A stretch of 64,000 nt of DNA from Fibrella aestuarina BUZ 2 (GTDB lineage: Bacteria; Bacteroidota; Bacteroidia; Cytophagales; Spirosomataceae), in assembly GCF_000331105.1 (NCBI RefSeq), contig NC_020054.1, forward strand, positions 5,645,815-5,709,814. The letters are read 5' to 3'. A program made the position numbers and the translations under genes. Of the stretch, positions 1 through 9,180 are shown piece by piece (position 1 is the stretch's first letter; every line of letters starts with the position of its first letter). A model generated the notes under the pieces. The model was not told where the DNA came from. It did no database searches and was given only the letters and a program-made list of their open reading frames with translations.

Positions 1-6
1 CCCCCC

Positions 7-1269
7 CTACTCTTCCAGGAAATCCATCTCTTTGCCGTGGGTTTCGGGGATGGTGAGCACGCTGTAAATGCCGATGGCGAAGGCAATGACGCCCACAATG
101 GCACCAGCCGTGATGACGCCCTGCGTGGGTTTTACGGTCTGGTAGAGGGTCGTCATCGGGAAAACCAGTCCGCGCACCATGTTGGGCACGGTGGTGGCGG
201 CCGTGGCGCGCAGGTTCGTACCAAATTGCTCGGCCCCGATGGTTACGAACATGGCCCAGTAGCCAATGCCGAAGCCCAAGGCCAGACACGCCATGTACAG
301 GGCTGTATCGGATTGCAGCCCGCCGAACAGATACACCACGCTGGCCGCCAGCGTAAAGAGCATCAGGCCCAGCACGGCTTTCCGACGCGATGCCAGCGCC
401 TGACTGATAAACCCGCTCGCCAGGTCGCCCGTGGATAGGCCCACGTAGCACCACATGATGGCCAGCCCCGGTTTCACCTCCTGCGTAATGCCGAGCGCCG
501 TACCAAACTCGTTAGAAAACGTCGCCAGAATCCCGATCACAAACCAGGTGGGAATGCCCAGCCCGATGCATTTCATGTAGCGGCTGAAGCGGTCGGCGTT
601 GGTGAAAAAGGCGAAGAAATTTCCCTTGTTCACAGCATGGTTCGACGACACATTTTTGTACATCCCCGACTCCACCACGCCAACGCGCAGCAACAACAGA
701 CCGATGCCCATGCCGCCGCCGATAAAGTAGGCAATGTTCCAGTCGAAGAGTTTGACAGTAAAATAAGCCACCACCGCCCCAAACAGGCCAATGCCTGCCA
801 CCAGCGACGTACCGATGGCCCGTAGCCGCGTGGGTAACACCTCGCTGACGAGCGTGATACCCGCGCCCAGCTCGCCTGCCAGGCCCACGCCCGCCACAAA
901 CCGCATCAGGGCGTAGTAGGTAACCTTGTCCATGAAGGTGACGGACGGAATAAAGCCGCAGGCAATGTTGGCCAGTGAGTAGGTGATGATCGAACCAAAC
1001 AAGACCGACAACCGGCCCCGTTTATCACCCAGAATCCCCCACAGGATACCACCCAGCAGCAGGCCGATCATCTGCCAGTTGAAGATGAGCGTGCCGTCGG
1101 TGGAAATCTGCTCGGGGGTCAGCCCCAGCGATTGCAGGCTGGGAACCCGCACGATACCGAAGAGCAACAGATCGTAGATATCGACAAAGTAGCCCAAAGC
1201 GGCCACAATAACGGGTAGGCTGAATAAGCCCGTTGTCTGTACAGGTTTAGAGGTAAGGGAGGATTGCAT
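7..1269 (-). CDS. MFS transporter
   Basis: A 420-residue inner-membrane protein of the major facilitator superfamily, expected to move a small organic solute by proton symport. The loop between the second and third membrane helices carries the MFS signature GDKRGRLSVL at residues 81-90. A later stretch, AGELGAGITLVSEVLPTRLRA, has the Gly-rich, E..P.R.R pattern of metabolite/sugar:proton symporters. About twelve hydrophobic segments are visible with a polar central loop near residue 205. The start is an ATG just before a long hydrophilic lead of about 14 residues. It is the last of three minus-strand genes (M1 peptidase, membrane protein, this gene) separated by 56-67 nt, so they may be co-transcribed. 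The substrate cannot be read from the sequence. Confidence 0.85.
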   Translation of the reverse strand: MQSSLTSKPVQTTGLFSLPVIVAALGYFVDIYDLLLFGIVRVPSLQSLGLTPEQISTDGTLIFNWQMIGLLLGGILWGILGDKRGRLSVLFGSIITYSLANIACGFIPSVTFMDKVTYYALMRFVAGVGLAGELGAGITLVSEVLPTRLRAIGTSLVAGIGLFGAVVAYFTVKLFDWNIAYFIGGGMGIGLLLLRVGVVESGMYKNVSSNHAVNKGNFFAFFTNADRFSRYMKCIGLGIPTWFVIGILATFSNEFGTALGITQEVKPGLAIMWCYVGLSTGDLASGFISQALASRRKAVLGLMLFTLAASVVYLFGGLQSDTALYMACLALGFGIGYWAMFVTIGAEQFGTNLRATAATTVPNMVRGLVFPMTTLYQTVKPTQGVITAGAIVGVIAFAIGIYSVLTIPETHGKEMDFLEE

Positions 1270-1325
1270 AGGGCAAGTTTACAAAGGAAAGGCCTTTTCT
1301 GGTAGACAGACAAGTAAGAACCCCA

Positions 1326-2174
1326 TTAACCCGGAAGGCGTACCGAACTAAGCAGTTGCCCACTCACTGTGTAGGCCACACGCAGCATCACGATTTTCAG
1401 CAATAGTCGCCCCAGGATGATGGCTTGTTGCAGCACCACCATCAGCAAAATCAGCGGCCAGTTGCGCATCGGGAGCAGGTCATCGATCAGCAGGTACAGG
1501 CCCATCAGCCCGGCCACCAGCGCCACCAGCAGCAGGTACCGGCCAAACGTGTTTCGCAGATGGCTCAACACAAATCGGCCCGCCAGTCCAAACGCCCGGA
1601 AAGCCCCCTGCTCGTCGGTGCGGAACATGTGCACTTTGGCGTAATCGGCCACGCACCAGACCAGCAACGTACCCAGCCCGCCCACGGCAAACCCGCCGAA
1701 ACCCAGCCAGAATAGTCCCCGCTCGGTAAGCGAATCGGCGAAGGCCGTAGCCAGCAAAATCCCGATCAGGAACGGTACCAGAAACACGGCCAGTGTAAAC
1801 AGCGCTGTCACGCCCAGCAACCGAACGTACCTGGCCAGGTAGTGCGTGCCCGCCTGCCAGAACGATGGCAGAGGAATCGGGGCCGTCAGTTGAAAGCTGT
1901 AGAGCAACCCGCCCGACGCCCAGGTCCAGACCAGCACAAACAGCAGCGACGTCAACACGCCCGCCCGCAACGCCGGCCCAATCGCCTTGTCGTTATGTTG
2001 CATGAAATCGCTGACGACCGTGTAGTCGAATCCGGCGAGCAGTTGCAGTGGTGCCCGTGAGCCATCGGCCACCTCGTTCAGGCTCACAAACAGGGCATAC
2101 GTACCCGGCAGGGCCAGCAGCAGGGCAATCCCGTACAACAGCAGCAACACGCGGGGCGACGAAAGACGAAACAT
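1326..2174 (-). CDS. Integral membrane protein of unknown function
   Basis: A 282-residue protein with about six hydrophobic segments (residues roughly 8-28, 72-92, 115-140, 155-175, 210-230 and 240-262) and an Arg-rich carboxyl end. I do not recognise a defined family. A cytoplasmic loop near residues 178-208 contains charged residues between membrane spans (KVHMFRTDEQGAFRAFGLAGR), a layout seen in uncharacterised Bacteroidota membrane proteins. It lies 67 nt downstream of the M1 peptidase and 56 nt upstream of the MFS gene on the same strand, so an operon is plausible, but no functional link can be argued from content. Confidence 0.7.
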   Translation of the reverse strand: MFRLSSPRVLLLLYGIALLLALPGTYALFVSLNEVADGSRAPLQLLAGFDYTVVSDFMQHNDKAIGPALRAGVLTSLLFVLVWTWASGGLLYSFQLTAPIPLPSFWQAGTHYLARYVRLLGVTALFTLAVFLVPFLIGILLATAFADSLTERGLFWLGFGGFAVGGLGTLLVWCVADYAKVHMFRTDEQGAFRAFGLAGRFVLSHLRNTFGRYLLLVALVAGLMGLYLLIDDLLPMRNWPLILLMVVLQQAIILGRLLLKIVMLRVAYTVSGQLLSSVRLPG

Positions 2175-2241
2175 AGACGGGCAGTGAATTAAGAAACAGT
2201 AGCAGGAATGGTGAAGAGGCTTCGCTTCGTAAGAGTCAGGG

Positions 2242-4152
2242 TCACGCCAGCATCAGCCATTCGAGCCAGAAAAGAAACTTGGCGGCAAACTTGGCGGCGG
2301 GGGCCGATGACGATCTCAACGTCAGGCTGTTGTTCGTAAAATCGGTATCCATATACAGCTTTTGCTTCGGGTCGACTTCGGCCCAGTCGATGCGTCCTTT
2401 GCCACCCACCGCGAAGGTGTGCGTGCGCGCCTTTCCATCCCAGCGCAGCGTTTGTTCCCTGCCGTCGCTGAAATGAATCAGTACCTCAACGGGTAGCTGC
2501 ATATCGCCCAGCCGATCGACGCGCACCGTGGGCGAACTACCGTTGCGGATGGTGGCCAGTTTGTAGTCGCAGACCTGATCACCGAACAGCACCTGCTCGA
2601 AAAACCAGTTCATGTCAGATCCGTATTGGGCGCCCAGACGGCGCGGCACCAGCTCATTCACCACGTCAATAAAGCTCTGCGCATTAGGGTGTTTGAATCG
2701 CCATCGCAGGAAGTACGTCTGCATGATCTCGTCCATAAGTGGGCGCCCCACCAACCCGTCCAGCGTGCGCAGCCAGGTGGCCGTTTTCTGGTAGGTCAAC
2801 GAGCCATAATAACCCGCCGGTAGCTGCCACACATTTCCGTAAGCTGGCCCAATCGCCGGATTGTCGAGGTGGACGTACCCATCGCGCGATGCTTCCAGAT
2901 CGCCCATCCGAAACCCGAACCAGTCGATCTGACTTTGCCGGGGGCCATACCATTCATCCATGATTCGGCCTTCGTAATACTGGTTGAAGCCCTCGTCGAG
3001 CCAGGCTTCCTCAAACTCATTACTGGCCAATAGCTGCATAAAATATTGATGCCCAAACTCATGCACCGTCACCAGTTCCGGGAAGCGCATACCGGCGGGC
3101 AGGCCCCAGCTCGTCCCCGCCGTGATGAACGTGGGATACTCCATCCCCGCCGCCCCAGAGGCGTGCAGAGGCGGGTCCACGATCGTCAGCGTGTTGTGGG
3201 GGTACGTACCCAGGTGCCGGTCGAAGTAGGTAAGGGCTGTTTTGGCGGCGTCGAGGTGGCGTTGGGCCTGCGCGCTGTGTTCGGGTTGCAGCAGCAGCCG
3301 GATACGTACCTGATTACCCGCCCGGCCTTTCCAGGTATCGTTGACTACCTCGAACTGGGGCGAGGCGGTCCAGGCAAAATCGACCACATCGGCCGCCTGC
3401 CAGCGCTGGGTTTTGGTGCCATCGCGGTTTACGGTTTCGCGTAGCAACTGCCCCGTCGCTCCGATTTGCAGGGTTTTATCCGTCGTAATCGACACGTCGT
3501 AAGTACCGTAATCAGCGTAGAACTCCGAGTGCGCGTGAAACTGGTGGCAGTTCCAACCGCCCTGGGTACGTCCCCGCACGCCCGCCGCTTCGTAAACCGC
3601 GATCTTGGGAAACCACTGGCCGACCAGAAAAAAATCGCGGCTGAAGCCCGTCCGGGCAAAGATTTTAGGCAGCTTGGCCTCGAACGCCATATCGAGTTCA
3701 ATGGTCTCGCCGGGGCGTACTGGGCGGCTTAGCGGCACCCGCATCACCGTCCGGTCGTCGGGGTTGAGGTCGTCAGGCTGGGCAAAACGCATCGCGCCCG
3801 TCAGGCGCTCGCCGGTGCGGCGGTCGGTGAGGGTTGTGACCTTCGTCCAGCCGTAATTGGCCTGCTCTGATTTGTCCATCTGATCGCCCCGCAACTGCCC
3901 GCCCGACTCGCGCATGAACGTCGATTTCTGATCCCGAAACGCGTTGAGATACAAGTGGAACCAAAGCTCACGAATCGGGTCGGTCGAGGTATTGCGCCAG
4001 GTGAGCGTCTGCCGCCCATCGAGGCGCCTGGTCGTCGGGTTAAGCCGCACGTCGATCCGGTAATTGGCTATGCGCGGACTCAGGGCAACGTCGGCCCGGG
4101 CCAGGCTGGCCCAGAGGCATAAAGGCAGCAGAAGCAGGTACAGGCGAGGCAT
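2242..4152 (-). CDS. M1 family zinc metallopeptidase, exported
   Basis: A 636-residue exported aminopeptidase-type enzyme. From the chosen ATG the protein opens with a clear signal peptide (MPRLYLLLLPLCLWASLARA). An in-frame ATG 78 nt upstream would put a polar lead in front of it and is unlikely. The M1 zinc site is intact: HEFGH at residues 364-368 and the third ligand Glu in WLDEGF at 387, exactly 18 residues after the second His. An upstream HASGAAGMEYP segment corresponds to the GxMEN substrate loop, with Tyr-Pro following the Met-Glu. The N-terminal part is the beta-rich M1 saddle domain. It probably trims peptides in the periplasm or on the surface. It diverges from the small membrane protein at 4216, with promoter-like elements between them. 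Confidence 0.88.
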   Translation of the reverse strand: MPRLYLLLLPLCLWASLARADVALSPRIANYRIDVRLNPTTRRLDGRQTLTWRNTSTDPIRELWFHLYLNAFRDQKSTFMRESGGQLRGDQMDKSEQANYGWTKVTTLTDRRTGERLTGAMRFAQPDDLNPDDRTVMRVPLSRPVRPGETIELDMAFEAKLPKIFARTGFSRDFFLVGQWFPKIAVYEAAGVRGRTQGGWNCHQFHAHSEFYADYGTYDVSITTDKTLQIGATGQLLRETVNRDGTKTQRWQAADVVDFAWTASPQFEVVNDTWKGRAGNQVRIRLLLQPEHSAQAQRHLDAAKTALTYFDRHLGTYPHNTLTIVDPPLHASGAAGMEYPTFITAGTSWGLPAGMRFPELVTVHEFGHQYFMQLLASNEFEEAWLDEGFNQYYEGRIMDEWYGPRQSQIDWFGFRMGDLEASRDGYVHLDNPAIGPAYGNVWQLPAGYYGSLTYQKTATWLRTLDGLVGRPLMDEIMQTYFLRWRFKHPNAQSFIDVVNELVPRRLGAQYGSDMNWFFEQVLFGDQVCDYKLATIRNGSSPTVRVDRLGDMQLPVEVLIHFSDGREQTLRWDGKARTHTFAVGGKGRIDWAEVDPKQKLYMDTDFTNNSLTLRSSSAPAAKFAAKFLFWLEWLMLA

Positions 4153-4160
4153 CGGTTCGG

Positions 4161-4168
4161 TATTTTTG
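4161..4168 (+). promoter_or_regulatory. Putative -7 promoter element, plus strand
   Basis: TATTTTTG followed by C matches the Bacteroidota primary-sigma -7 consensus TAnnTTTGC. It would give a leader of roughly 45 nt for the small membrane protein at 4216. No well-spaced TTG -33 box was found. Confidence 0.45.
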
Positions 4169-4172
4169 CGAC

Positions 4173-4201
4173 TAAAAGTAAAACTTTGTCCGTTCTGGCC
4201 A
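4173..4201 (-). promoter_or_regulatory. Putative promoter of the M1 peptidase
   Basis: On the minus strand a TTG (4201-4199) lies 18 nt before TACTTTTA (4180-4173), one base off the TAnnTTTG consensus. The expected transcript would start about 15-20 nt before the ATG at 4152. It overlaps the region of the opposing plus-strand -7 element, so the two divergent genes may compete for polymerase. Confidence 0.4.
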
Positions 4202-4215
4202 ATGCCGCTTCCCTT

Positions 4216-4476
4216 ATGACAAATGCCCAACTGACCTGGCTTGGTAAACTCCTCCTCAACCTGTTGGGCTTGGCGGTGGCGATCTGGTTTGTGTACCGGG
4301 CCGGGCTTAACATACTGTTGCTATTCAGTTACCGGTCGTTGGCCACCAACCCGCTGTATGGGTTTCTGGTGCATGATCTGGTCATCATCGTCATCGGGCT
4401 TATTGCCATCTGGTCTTGCTTCCGGCTGGTCGAAAATCTCTACAAGCTCGCCATCAACCCGCCCCGCAACGCCTAG
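4216..4476 (+). CDS. Small membrane protein, two transmembrane segments
   Basis: An 86-residue protein with two hydrophobic helices (about residues 10-40 and 53-75) joined by a short polar loop and ending in NPPRNA. I recognise no named family. An in-frame TTG ten codons upstream is possible, but the ATG is preferred because the protein then begins MTNAQLTWLGKLLLNLL, close to the first helix. It sits between the divergent M1 peptidase and the downstream helicase (66 nt gap) and may share a transcript with the helicase. Confidence 0.6.
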   Translation: MTNAQLTWLGKLLLNLLGLAVAIWFVYRAGLNILLLFSYRSLATNPLYGFLVHDLVIIVIGLIAIWSCFRLVENLYKLAINPPRNA

Positions 4477-4542
4477 CGGTCCAACGCTGGCTCGTCGCTC
4501 ATTCCGTCGTATTTTAGCAGACAAATTTGAGCCTGCCGTCCG

Positions 4543-7038
4543 TTGAAGTCTGCTTCCCCCATCAATCAGCGCCTTGAACTAGCGCACAGCTACGTCCTGC
4601 ACACCAACCAGAATGTGTTTCTAACTGGTAAAGCGGGCACGGGCAAGACCACCTTTCTGCACCAGATCAAGCAGTTATCGGCCAAACGGCTGGTGGTCGT
4701 CGCACCAACGGGCGTGGCCGCTATCAACGCCGGCGGTGTCACCATTCATTCGCTGTTTCAGCTTCCCTTCGGGCCGATTATTCCGGGCGCCAAACAGGAA
4801 AACCGGAAGTTCTCCCGCGAAAAAATCCGTCTGCTCCGTACGCTCGATCTGCTCGTTATCGACGAAATCAGCATGGTTCGGGCCGACGTGCTCGACGGTA
4901 TTGATGAGGTGTTGCGGCGCTACCGCTACAGCCAGGAACCGTTTGGTGGGGTGCAACTGCTACTTATCGGCGACATGCAACAACTGCCGCCCGTGATCCG
5001 CGACGACGATTGGGCGCTGCTTCGCCCCTACTATGAATCGGGTTATTTTTTCAGCAGCCACGCCCTGCGCGAAACGCCCTATGTGTCGATCGAACTGACA
5101 CACATCTATCGGCAGGCCGACCAACGCTTTATCAATCTGCTTAACGGTATTCGCGAGAAGACGATCACCGCTGAAGGCCTCGCCGACCTCAACCAACGCT
5201 ACGTACCTGATTTTACCCCCAACGACCGCGACGGCTACATCACGCTGGCGACCCACAACCAGACTGCCCAGCAGATCAACAGCCAGAAACTCACCGACCT
5301 CACCACCCGCCTGCATACCTACGAAGCCGTAGTCACCGACGACTTTCCCGAGCCGATGTACCCGGCCGAATTCTCGCTCGAACTGAAAGTGGGCGCGCAG
5401 GTGATGTTTGTCAAAAACGACAGCTCGCCCGATAAGCAGTACTACAACGGCAAGATTGGCCAGATCGCCGAACTTGGCTCTGACTACGTGAGCGTGAAAT
5501 GCGCGGGTGAGTTTGTGCCCATCGTGACCGGGCCCGTCGAGTGGCAGAACATCCGCTACAGCCTCGACGCCAAAACCGGCGAGATCCAGAGCGAAATCAT
5601 CGGTACGTTCACGCAGTATCCGCTGCGGCTGGCCTGGGCCATCACCATTCACAAAAGCCAGGGGCTCACGTTCGAGCGGGCCATCATCGACGCCGGGCGG
5701 GCCTTCGCACACGGGCAGGTGTATGTGGCGCTCAGCCGCTGCAAAACCCTCGACGGCCTCGTGTTGCGCACGCCCATTCCGGCCAGCAGTATCAAAACCG
5801 AGTTTGATCTGGAGCGTTTTCACGAAGACGTGCAGACCAAAACACCCACCGAGCAACACCTGCACAACGCCAAACGCGCCAATCAGGAGCAGTTGCTGCA
5901 CGATCTGTTTGCGTTCGAACAGGCCGCTTACCTGCTGAGCCGCGTCCGCAAGGTCGTCGACGACAACGTCCGCACGCTGCCGGCTCCGTTGGTGGAGCAG
6001 TTGAACGAACTCCAGACTACGCTGACCGATAAAGCGCGGGTGGTGGGGCACCGGTTCCGGAAACAGTTACCCAATTATTTTGGTCAGGAGCCCCTCCCCG
6101 AAGCCAACACCGACCTGCAACAGCGCATCCAGAAAGCTGGAGCCTATTTCAAAACCGTGCTCGCCGACGAATTGCTCCCGCTGATCTACGACGCCCCCAC
6201 CGATACCGACAACAAGCAGGTACGAACCGATCTGCTCGAAGCCCTCGACGAACTGGAACGCGAGCTGACCACAAAACTAGCCCTCTTTACTCGCTGCGCC
6301 GAGGGCTTCGATGCGCTGGCCTATCTGCAGGTACGTAACCAGGCCGAACTGGCCTTTATGCCCAACCGCAAAAAAGTGGAGCGCGCCGCCGGGCAACCCG
6401 ATAAAGCCCCGAAAGCGGGTGACCGCAGCAATCGGCCCAGCAGCCTCTATTTCGAATTACTGAAATGGCGGGGCCGCATGGCCGAAGAGCACAACAGCCC
6501 GGCCTATTTCATCATGAGCCAGCAAACCGTGACCGAGATTGCGACCAAGCGCCCGGAAACGATCGACGCGCTTGCCAAGATCAAGGGCGTCGGGAAGGCT
6601 AAGGCCAAACGCATCGGCGACGAAATCCTGGCCATCATCGAACAGAATCCGGCCGATGGCCGCCCGGATGGACCACCGGCTCCAAAAGCCAATGTGTACG
6701 CCAAAGCAGGCGAAGCACCCGCCAGAAAAGCAACGAACAAGGCTGACAAAGAGCCCGTGTACGAAGCTACCCTGAAACTGTTTCTGCTGGGCAAGTCGAT
6801 TGCCGCGATTGCCGAGCTGCGCGGCGTCACGGAGCAGACAATCGAGAATCACCTCACCCGTTGCATTAACCTCGGCCTACTGCCCGTCGAAGCAGTCCTG
6901 TCCGCCGAGAAACTGACGCTCATCTACAATACCCTTGGCTCCAAACGCCCCGCCAGCCTCACCGACGCTGTGCAGCAACTGGACGGCCTGGTCAGCTACA
7001 CCGACCTGCGCTTTGCTTACGCAGCGGTAGGTCGCTAG
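4543..7038 (+). CDS. PIF1/RecD-like helicase with HRDC and HTH C-terminal domains
   Basis: An 831-residue superfamily 1 DNA helicase. Walker A is GKAGTGKT at residues 29-36, Walker B is LLVIDEISM, and the PIF1-type GDMQQLPPV motif follows. The distal motor domain contains RLAWAITIHKSQGLTFE, the RecD/PIF1 motif with the conserved H-K-S-Q-G. After a helical region comes an HRDC-like domain (about residues 630-710, with IKGVGKAKAKRIGDEIL) and then a helix-turn-helix tail (SIAAIAELRGVTEQTIENHL) like the one ending RecQ proteins. It probably unwinds DNA during repair or replication restart. The start appears to be TTG: an in-frame stop lies 13 nt upstream and the first internal ATG is beyond Walker A. 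The gene stands alone, followed by an AT-rich promoter region. Confidence 0.88.
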   Translation: MKSASPINQRLELAHSYVLHTNQNVFLTGKAGTGKTTFLHQIKQLSAKRLVVVAPTGVAAINAGGVTIHSLFQLPFGPIIPGAKQENRKFSREKIRLLRTLDLLVIDEISMVRADVLDGIDEVLRRYRYSQEPFGGVQLLLIGDMQQLPPVIRDDDWALLRPYYESGYFFSSHALRETPYVSIELTHIYRQADQRFINLLNGIREKTITAEGLADLNQRYVPDFTPNDRDGYITLATHNQTAQQINSQKLTDLTTRLHTYEAVVTDDFPEPMYPAEFSLELKVGAQVMFVKNDSSPDKQYYNGKIGQIAELGSDYVSVKCAGEFVPIVTGPVEWQNIRYSLDAKTGEIQSEIIGTFTQYPLRLAWAITIHKSQGLTFERAIIDAGRAFAHGQVYVALSRCKTLDGLVLRTPIPASSIKTEFDLERFHEDVQTKTPTEQHLHNAKRANQEQLLHDLFAFEQAAYLLSRVRKVVDDNVRTLPAPLVEQLNELQTTLTDKARVVGHRFRKQLPNYFGQEPLPEANTDLQQRIQKAGAYFKTVLADELLPLIYDAPTDTDNKQVRTDLLEALDELERELTTKLALFTRCAEGFDALAYLQVRNQAELAFMPNRKKVERAAGQPDKAPKAGDRSNRPSSLYFELLKWRGRMAEEHNSPAYFIMSQQTVTEIATKRPETIDALAKIKGVGKAKAKRIGDEILAIIEQNPADGRPDGPPAPKANVYAKAGEAPARKATNKADKEPVYEATLKLFLLGKSIAAIAELRGVTEQTIENHLTRCINLGLLPVEAVLSAEKLTLIYNTLGSKRPASLTDAVQQLDGLVSYTDLRFAYAAVGR

Positions 7039-7228
7039 GTACGGTCATCTGTAAACAGAGACTAGTTACTTATCAACAGGCTCGCCTTCTACGACTGTTT
7101 GTTAAACAGCTGGCAGTCAATCCATACAAAAATATCGTCATATAAGTAAAACTATTTAGTTAGTTTCCTATAGATTTAGTAGTCAACTATTGGTTACGAA
7201 ACATTTTTCATCTTTTACCGCATAGTGC

Positions 7229-7259
7229 TTGCGCACAAGCTGTTAGCCGCCTAGTTTTG
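7229..7259 (+). promoter_or_regulatory. Putative Bacteroidota promoter for the TPR gene
   Basis: A TTG at 7229-7231 and TAGTTTTG at 7252-7259 are separated by 20 nt, fitting the TTG-(19-21)-TAnnTTTG arrangement of Bacteroidota. They lie at the end of the AT-rich gap 7039-7300, in which I see no gene. The predicted leader is about 40 nt. Confidence 0.55.
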
Positions 7260-7300
7260 AGTGCCTAACAGAAATTTTTAACTGCCACAAACCAGCTTCA

Positions 7301-8653
7301 ATGAAAAAATTCTATGCCTCCCTTTTTGCTGTCAGCTTGGCCTTGTTGACGTCGACAGGGGCCTTCAGCCAACAGACAGCTGTTGATTTTTTTAATGAAG
7401 GTATCCAGAAAAGTAACGCCAAAGACTTCACGGGTGCGCTTCAGGCGTTCACTACAGCCATCATCATGAACCCGGAAAATGCCCCTAGTTATTACAACCG
7501 GGCATTGGCCAAAACGAGCCTGAACGACATCCAGGGAGCCGTGTCGGATCTCGACCAGGCGATTGAGTTAAATCCGCAGGAAGCCAATGCGTATCTTTAC
7601 CGGGGTATAAATCGGTCGAAACTGGAAGACAACCGGGGCGCCATGCAGGATTTCAACCGGGCCGTTGAACTCAGCCCCAATGATGCATTCCTGTACTACA
7701 ATCGGGGTCTTTGCAAACTACAGCTGGGCTACTCAGCCGCAGCGTTGAACGACTTCAACCGGGCCTCGTCACTATCACCCAACGATGCCAACATCCTCAC
7801 GGCACGGGGTAACTGCAAAAATGGCCTGAACGACTTCCGCGGTGCACTGGCCGATTTTGGTCTGGCGCTGGAAAAATCGCCCAACAAAACGACGGCACTC
7901 TCGGGCCGGGGCTACTCACGCTTCAAGTTGGAAGATTACAAGGGCTCGCTGGCTGATTTCTCGCGGGCTATTGAACTGGCCCCCACCGATGCCGATCTGT
8001 TTTACAAGCGTGGTCTGGTCAAAACCCGCATGGGCGAATTCGACAACGCCGTTGTGGATTACAACAAAACGCTTGAACTGAACCCCAATCATTATAAGGC
8101 GTATTTCAGCCGGGGCTTCTGCCGCAGCCGCACGGGCAATGCCAAAGTGGCGCTCGGCGACCTCGACAAGTCGATCGAAATGGACAACCGTTCTATCCAG
8201 ACCAAAGCGTATTACAGCGAGTTTATCACCCAAAACATGCTGCCTCTGTTCGCCACCGTGGTACAGGAGCGGTATAAAGTGGCTGAACTTGGCGACGACC
8301 GCGCCGATGCCTACATCGTTCGGGGTATGCTGAAAAACGCCAACGGCGACAGCAAGCCAGCGCTACTCGATCTGAACCGCGCCGTTGAACTGAACCCCAC
8401 GAGCGCCGAGTCGTATTTTATCCGCGGCATCATCCGCTCATCGCTTGGCGACCAGAAAGGGGCCATGATCGATTGCAACAGCACGGTTCGGCTGAACCCG
8501 CGCCACGCGGAAGCCTATTACCTGCGCGGCCTCATCCGCTACGATACGGGCGATGAGGTGAGCGGTTGCGCCGACCTCAGCCGTTCGGGTGAACTAGGCT
8601 ATGTGCAGGCCTACAAAATCATCACCGAACGGTGTAATAAGACAGTACGTTAG
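7301..8653 (+). CDS. Exported tetratricopeptide repeat protein
   Basis: A 450-residue protein with a cleavable signal peptide (MKKFYASLFAVSLALLTSTGAFS) followed by about eleven consecutive TPR units of 34 residues. Their repeating pattern A..Y..RG....L.D..GA..D...A..L.P is plain throughout. One irregular spacer near residues 300-330 breaks the run. The array should form a superhelical scaffold for protein contacts in the periplasm or on the outer membrane. No enzymatic domain is present. It is monocistronic, with its own promoter and a strong terminator immediately downstream. Confidence 0.85.
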   Translation: MKKFYASLFAVSLALLTSTGAFSQQTAVDFFNEGIQKSNAKDFTGALQAFTTAIIMNPENAPSYYNRALAKTSLNDIQGAVSDLDQAIELNPQEANAYLYRGINRSKLEDNRGAMQDFNRAVELSPNDAFLYYNRGLCKLQLGYSAAALNDFNRASSLSPNDANILTARGNCKNGLNDFRGALADFGLALEKSPNKTTALSGRGYSRFKLEDYKGSLADFSRAIELAPTDADLFYKRGLVKTRMGEFDNAVVDYNKTLELNPNHYKAYFSRGFCRSRTGNAKVALGDLDKSIEMDNRSIQTKAYYSEFITQNMLPLFATVVQERYKVAELGDDRADAYIVRGMLKNANGDSKPALLDLNRAVELNPTSAESYFIRGIIRSSLGDQKGAMIDCNSTVRLNPRHAEAYYLRGLIRYDTGDEVSGCADLSRSGELGYVQAYKIITERCNKTVR

Positions 8654-8672
8654 CCTCAATGCCCAATGCGAA

Positions 8673-8705
8673 AGGCCCGGCTCATCCAGAGCCGGGCCTC
8701 TTTGT
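8673..8705 (+). terminator. Rho-independent terminator of the TPR gene
   Basis: A perfect 11-bp GC-rich stem (AGGCCCGGCTC, 5-nt loop) is followed by CTTTGTTTT. It lies 20 nt after the TPR stop codon and faces the convergent vanZ-like gene. Confidence 0.85.
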
Positions 8706-8730
8706 TTTACGCTGGTTGCCAGCTGATCAA

Positions 8731-9180
8731 CTAGCTGAATTTACGACTGAATGTCGCCAGCAACCGAGCCAGCAACAGGCCAATCAACAACCCAATCACA
8801 TCAGCTAGTGCATCTTGCCAATCGCCCGACCGGCCAATGGGCATCACGGCCTGATACACTTCCGACAGCACAGCGTAGGCCACGCCCCAAGCCAGTGTAC
8901 GACGCTCCGAGAGCCCCGCCCAGCGCCACAGAAAGGCAAACCCTGCGAAGATGATTGTGTGTACGTTTTTGTCACTTCCCCCAACGTCAGGAGCCACATC
9001 CGTCGGCAGTGACAGACCAGCAAAAATGGCAATCGACCAGGCGATTGCGGCAGCACGCTGCCAATGAATATGAACGACCAGCCACATGATCAGGAAGGCA
9101 ACAGAAACGACGGCCGCTGCTATGGCCTGATACCAATTTAGGCCCAGATAAGCCAGTATTGATTCGAGAGACTGGATCAC
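8731..9180 (-). CDS. VanZ-like membrane protein
   Basis: A 149-residue protein with four membrane segments and the VanZ pattern: a DKNVHTIIFAGFAF segment, then SEVYQAVMPIGRSGDWQDALADVIG, where Glu, Gln, Arg and Asp residues are the family's conserved polar positions. The chosen start is GTG at 9180, which overlaps the gldF stop codon as GTGA and implies translational coupling. Longer readings run through the gldF frame and give a Pro/Arg-rich lead. VanZ-family proteins are associated with lipoglycopeptide resistance or envelope functions in other phyla; the role here is unknown. It occupies the position directly after gldF where gldG would be expected. Confidence 0.75.
   Translation of the reverse strand: MIQSLESILAYLGLNWYQAIAAAVVSVAFLIMWLVVHIHWQRAAAIAWSIAIFAGLSLPTDVAPDVGGSDKNVHTIIFAGFAFLWRWAGLSERRTLAWGVAYAVLSEVYQAVMPIGRSGDWQDALADVIGLLIGLLLARLLATFSRKFS

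Noticed and set aside
4960..6051. A 363-codon minus-strand ORF opposite the helicase gene
   Set aside because: It is an antisense shadow in GC-rich coding DNA: its translation is Val/Gly/His-rich with no motif, while the plus-strand frame has all helicase motifs.
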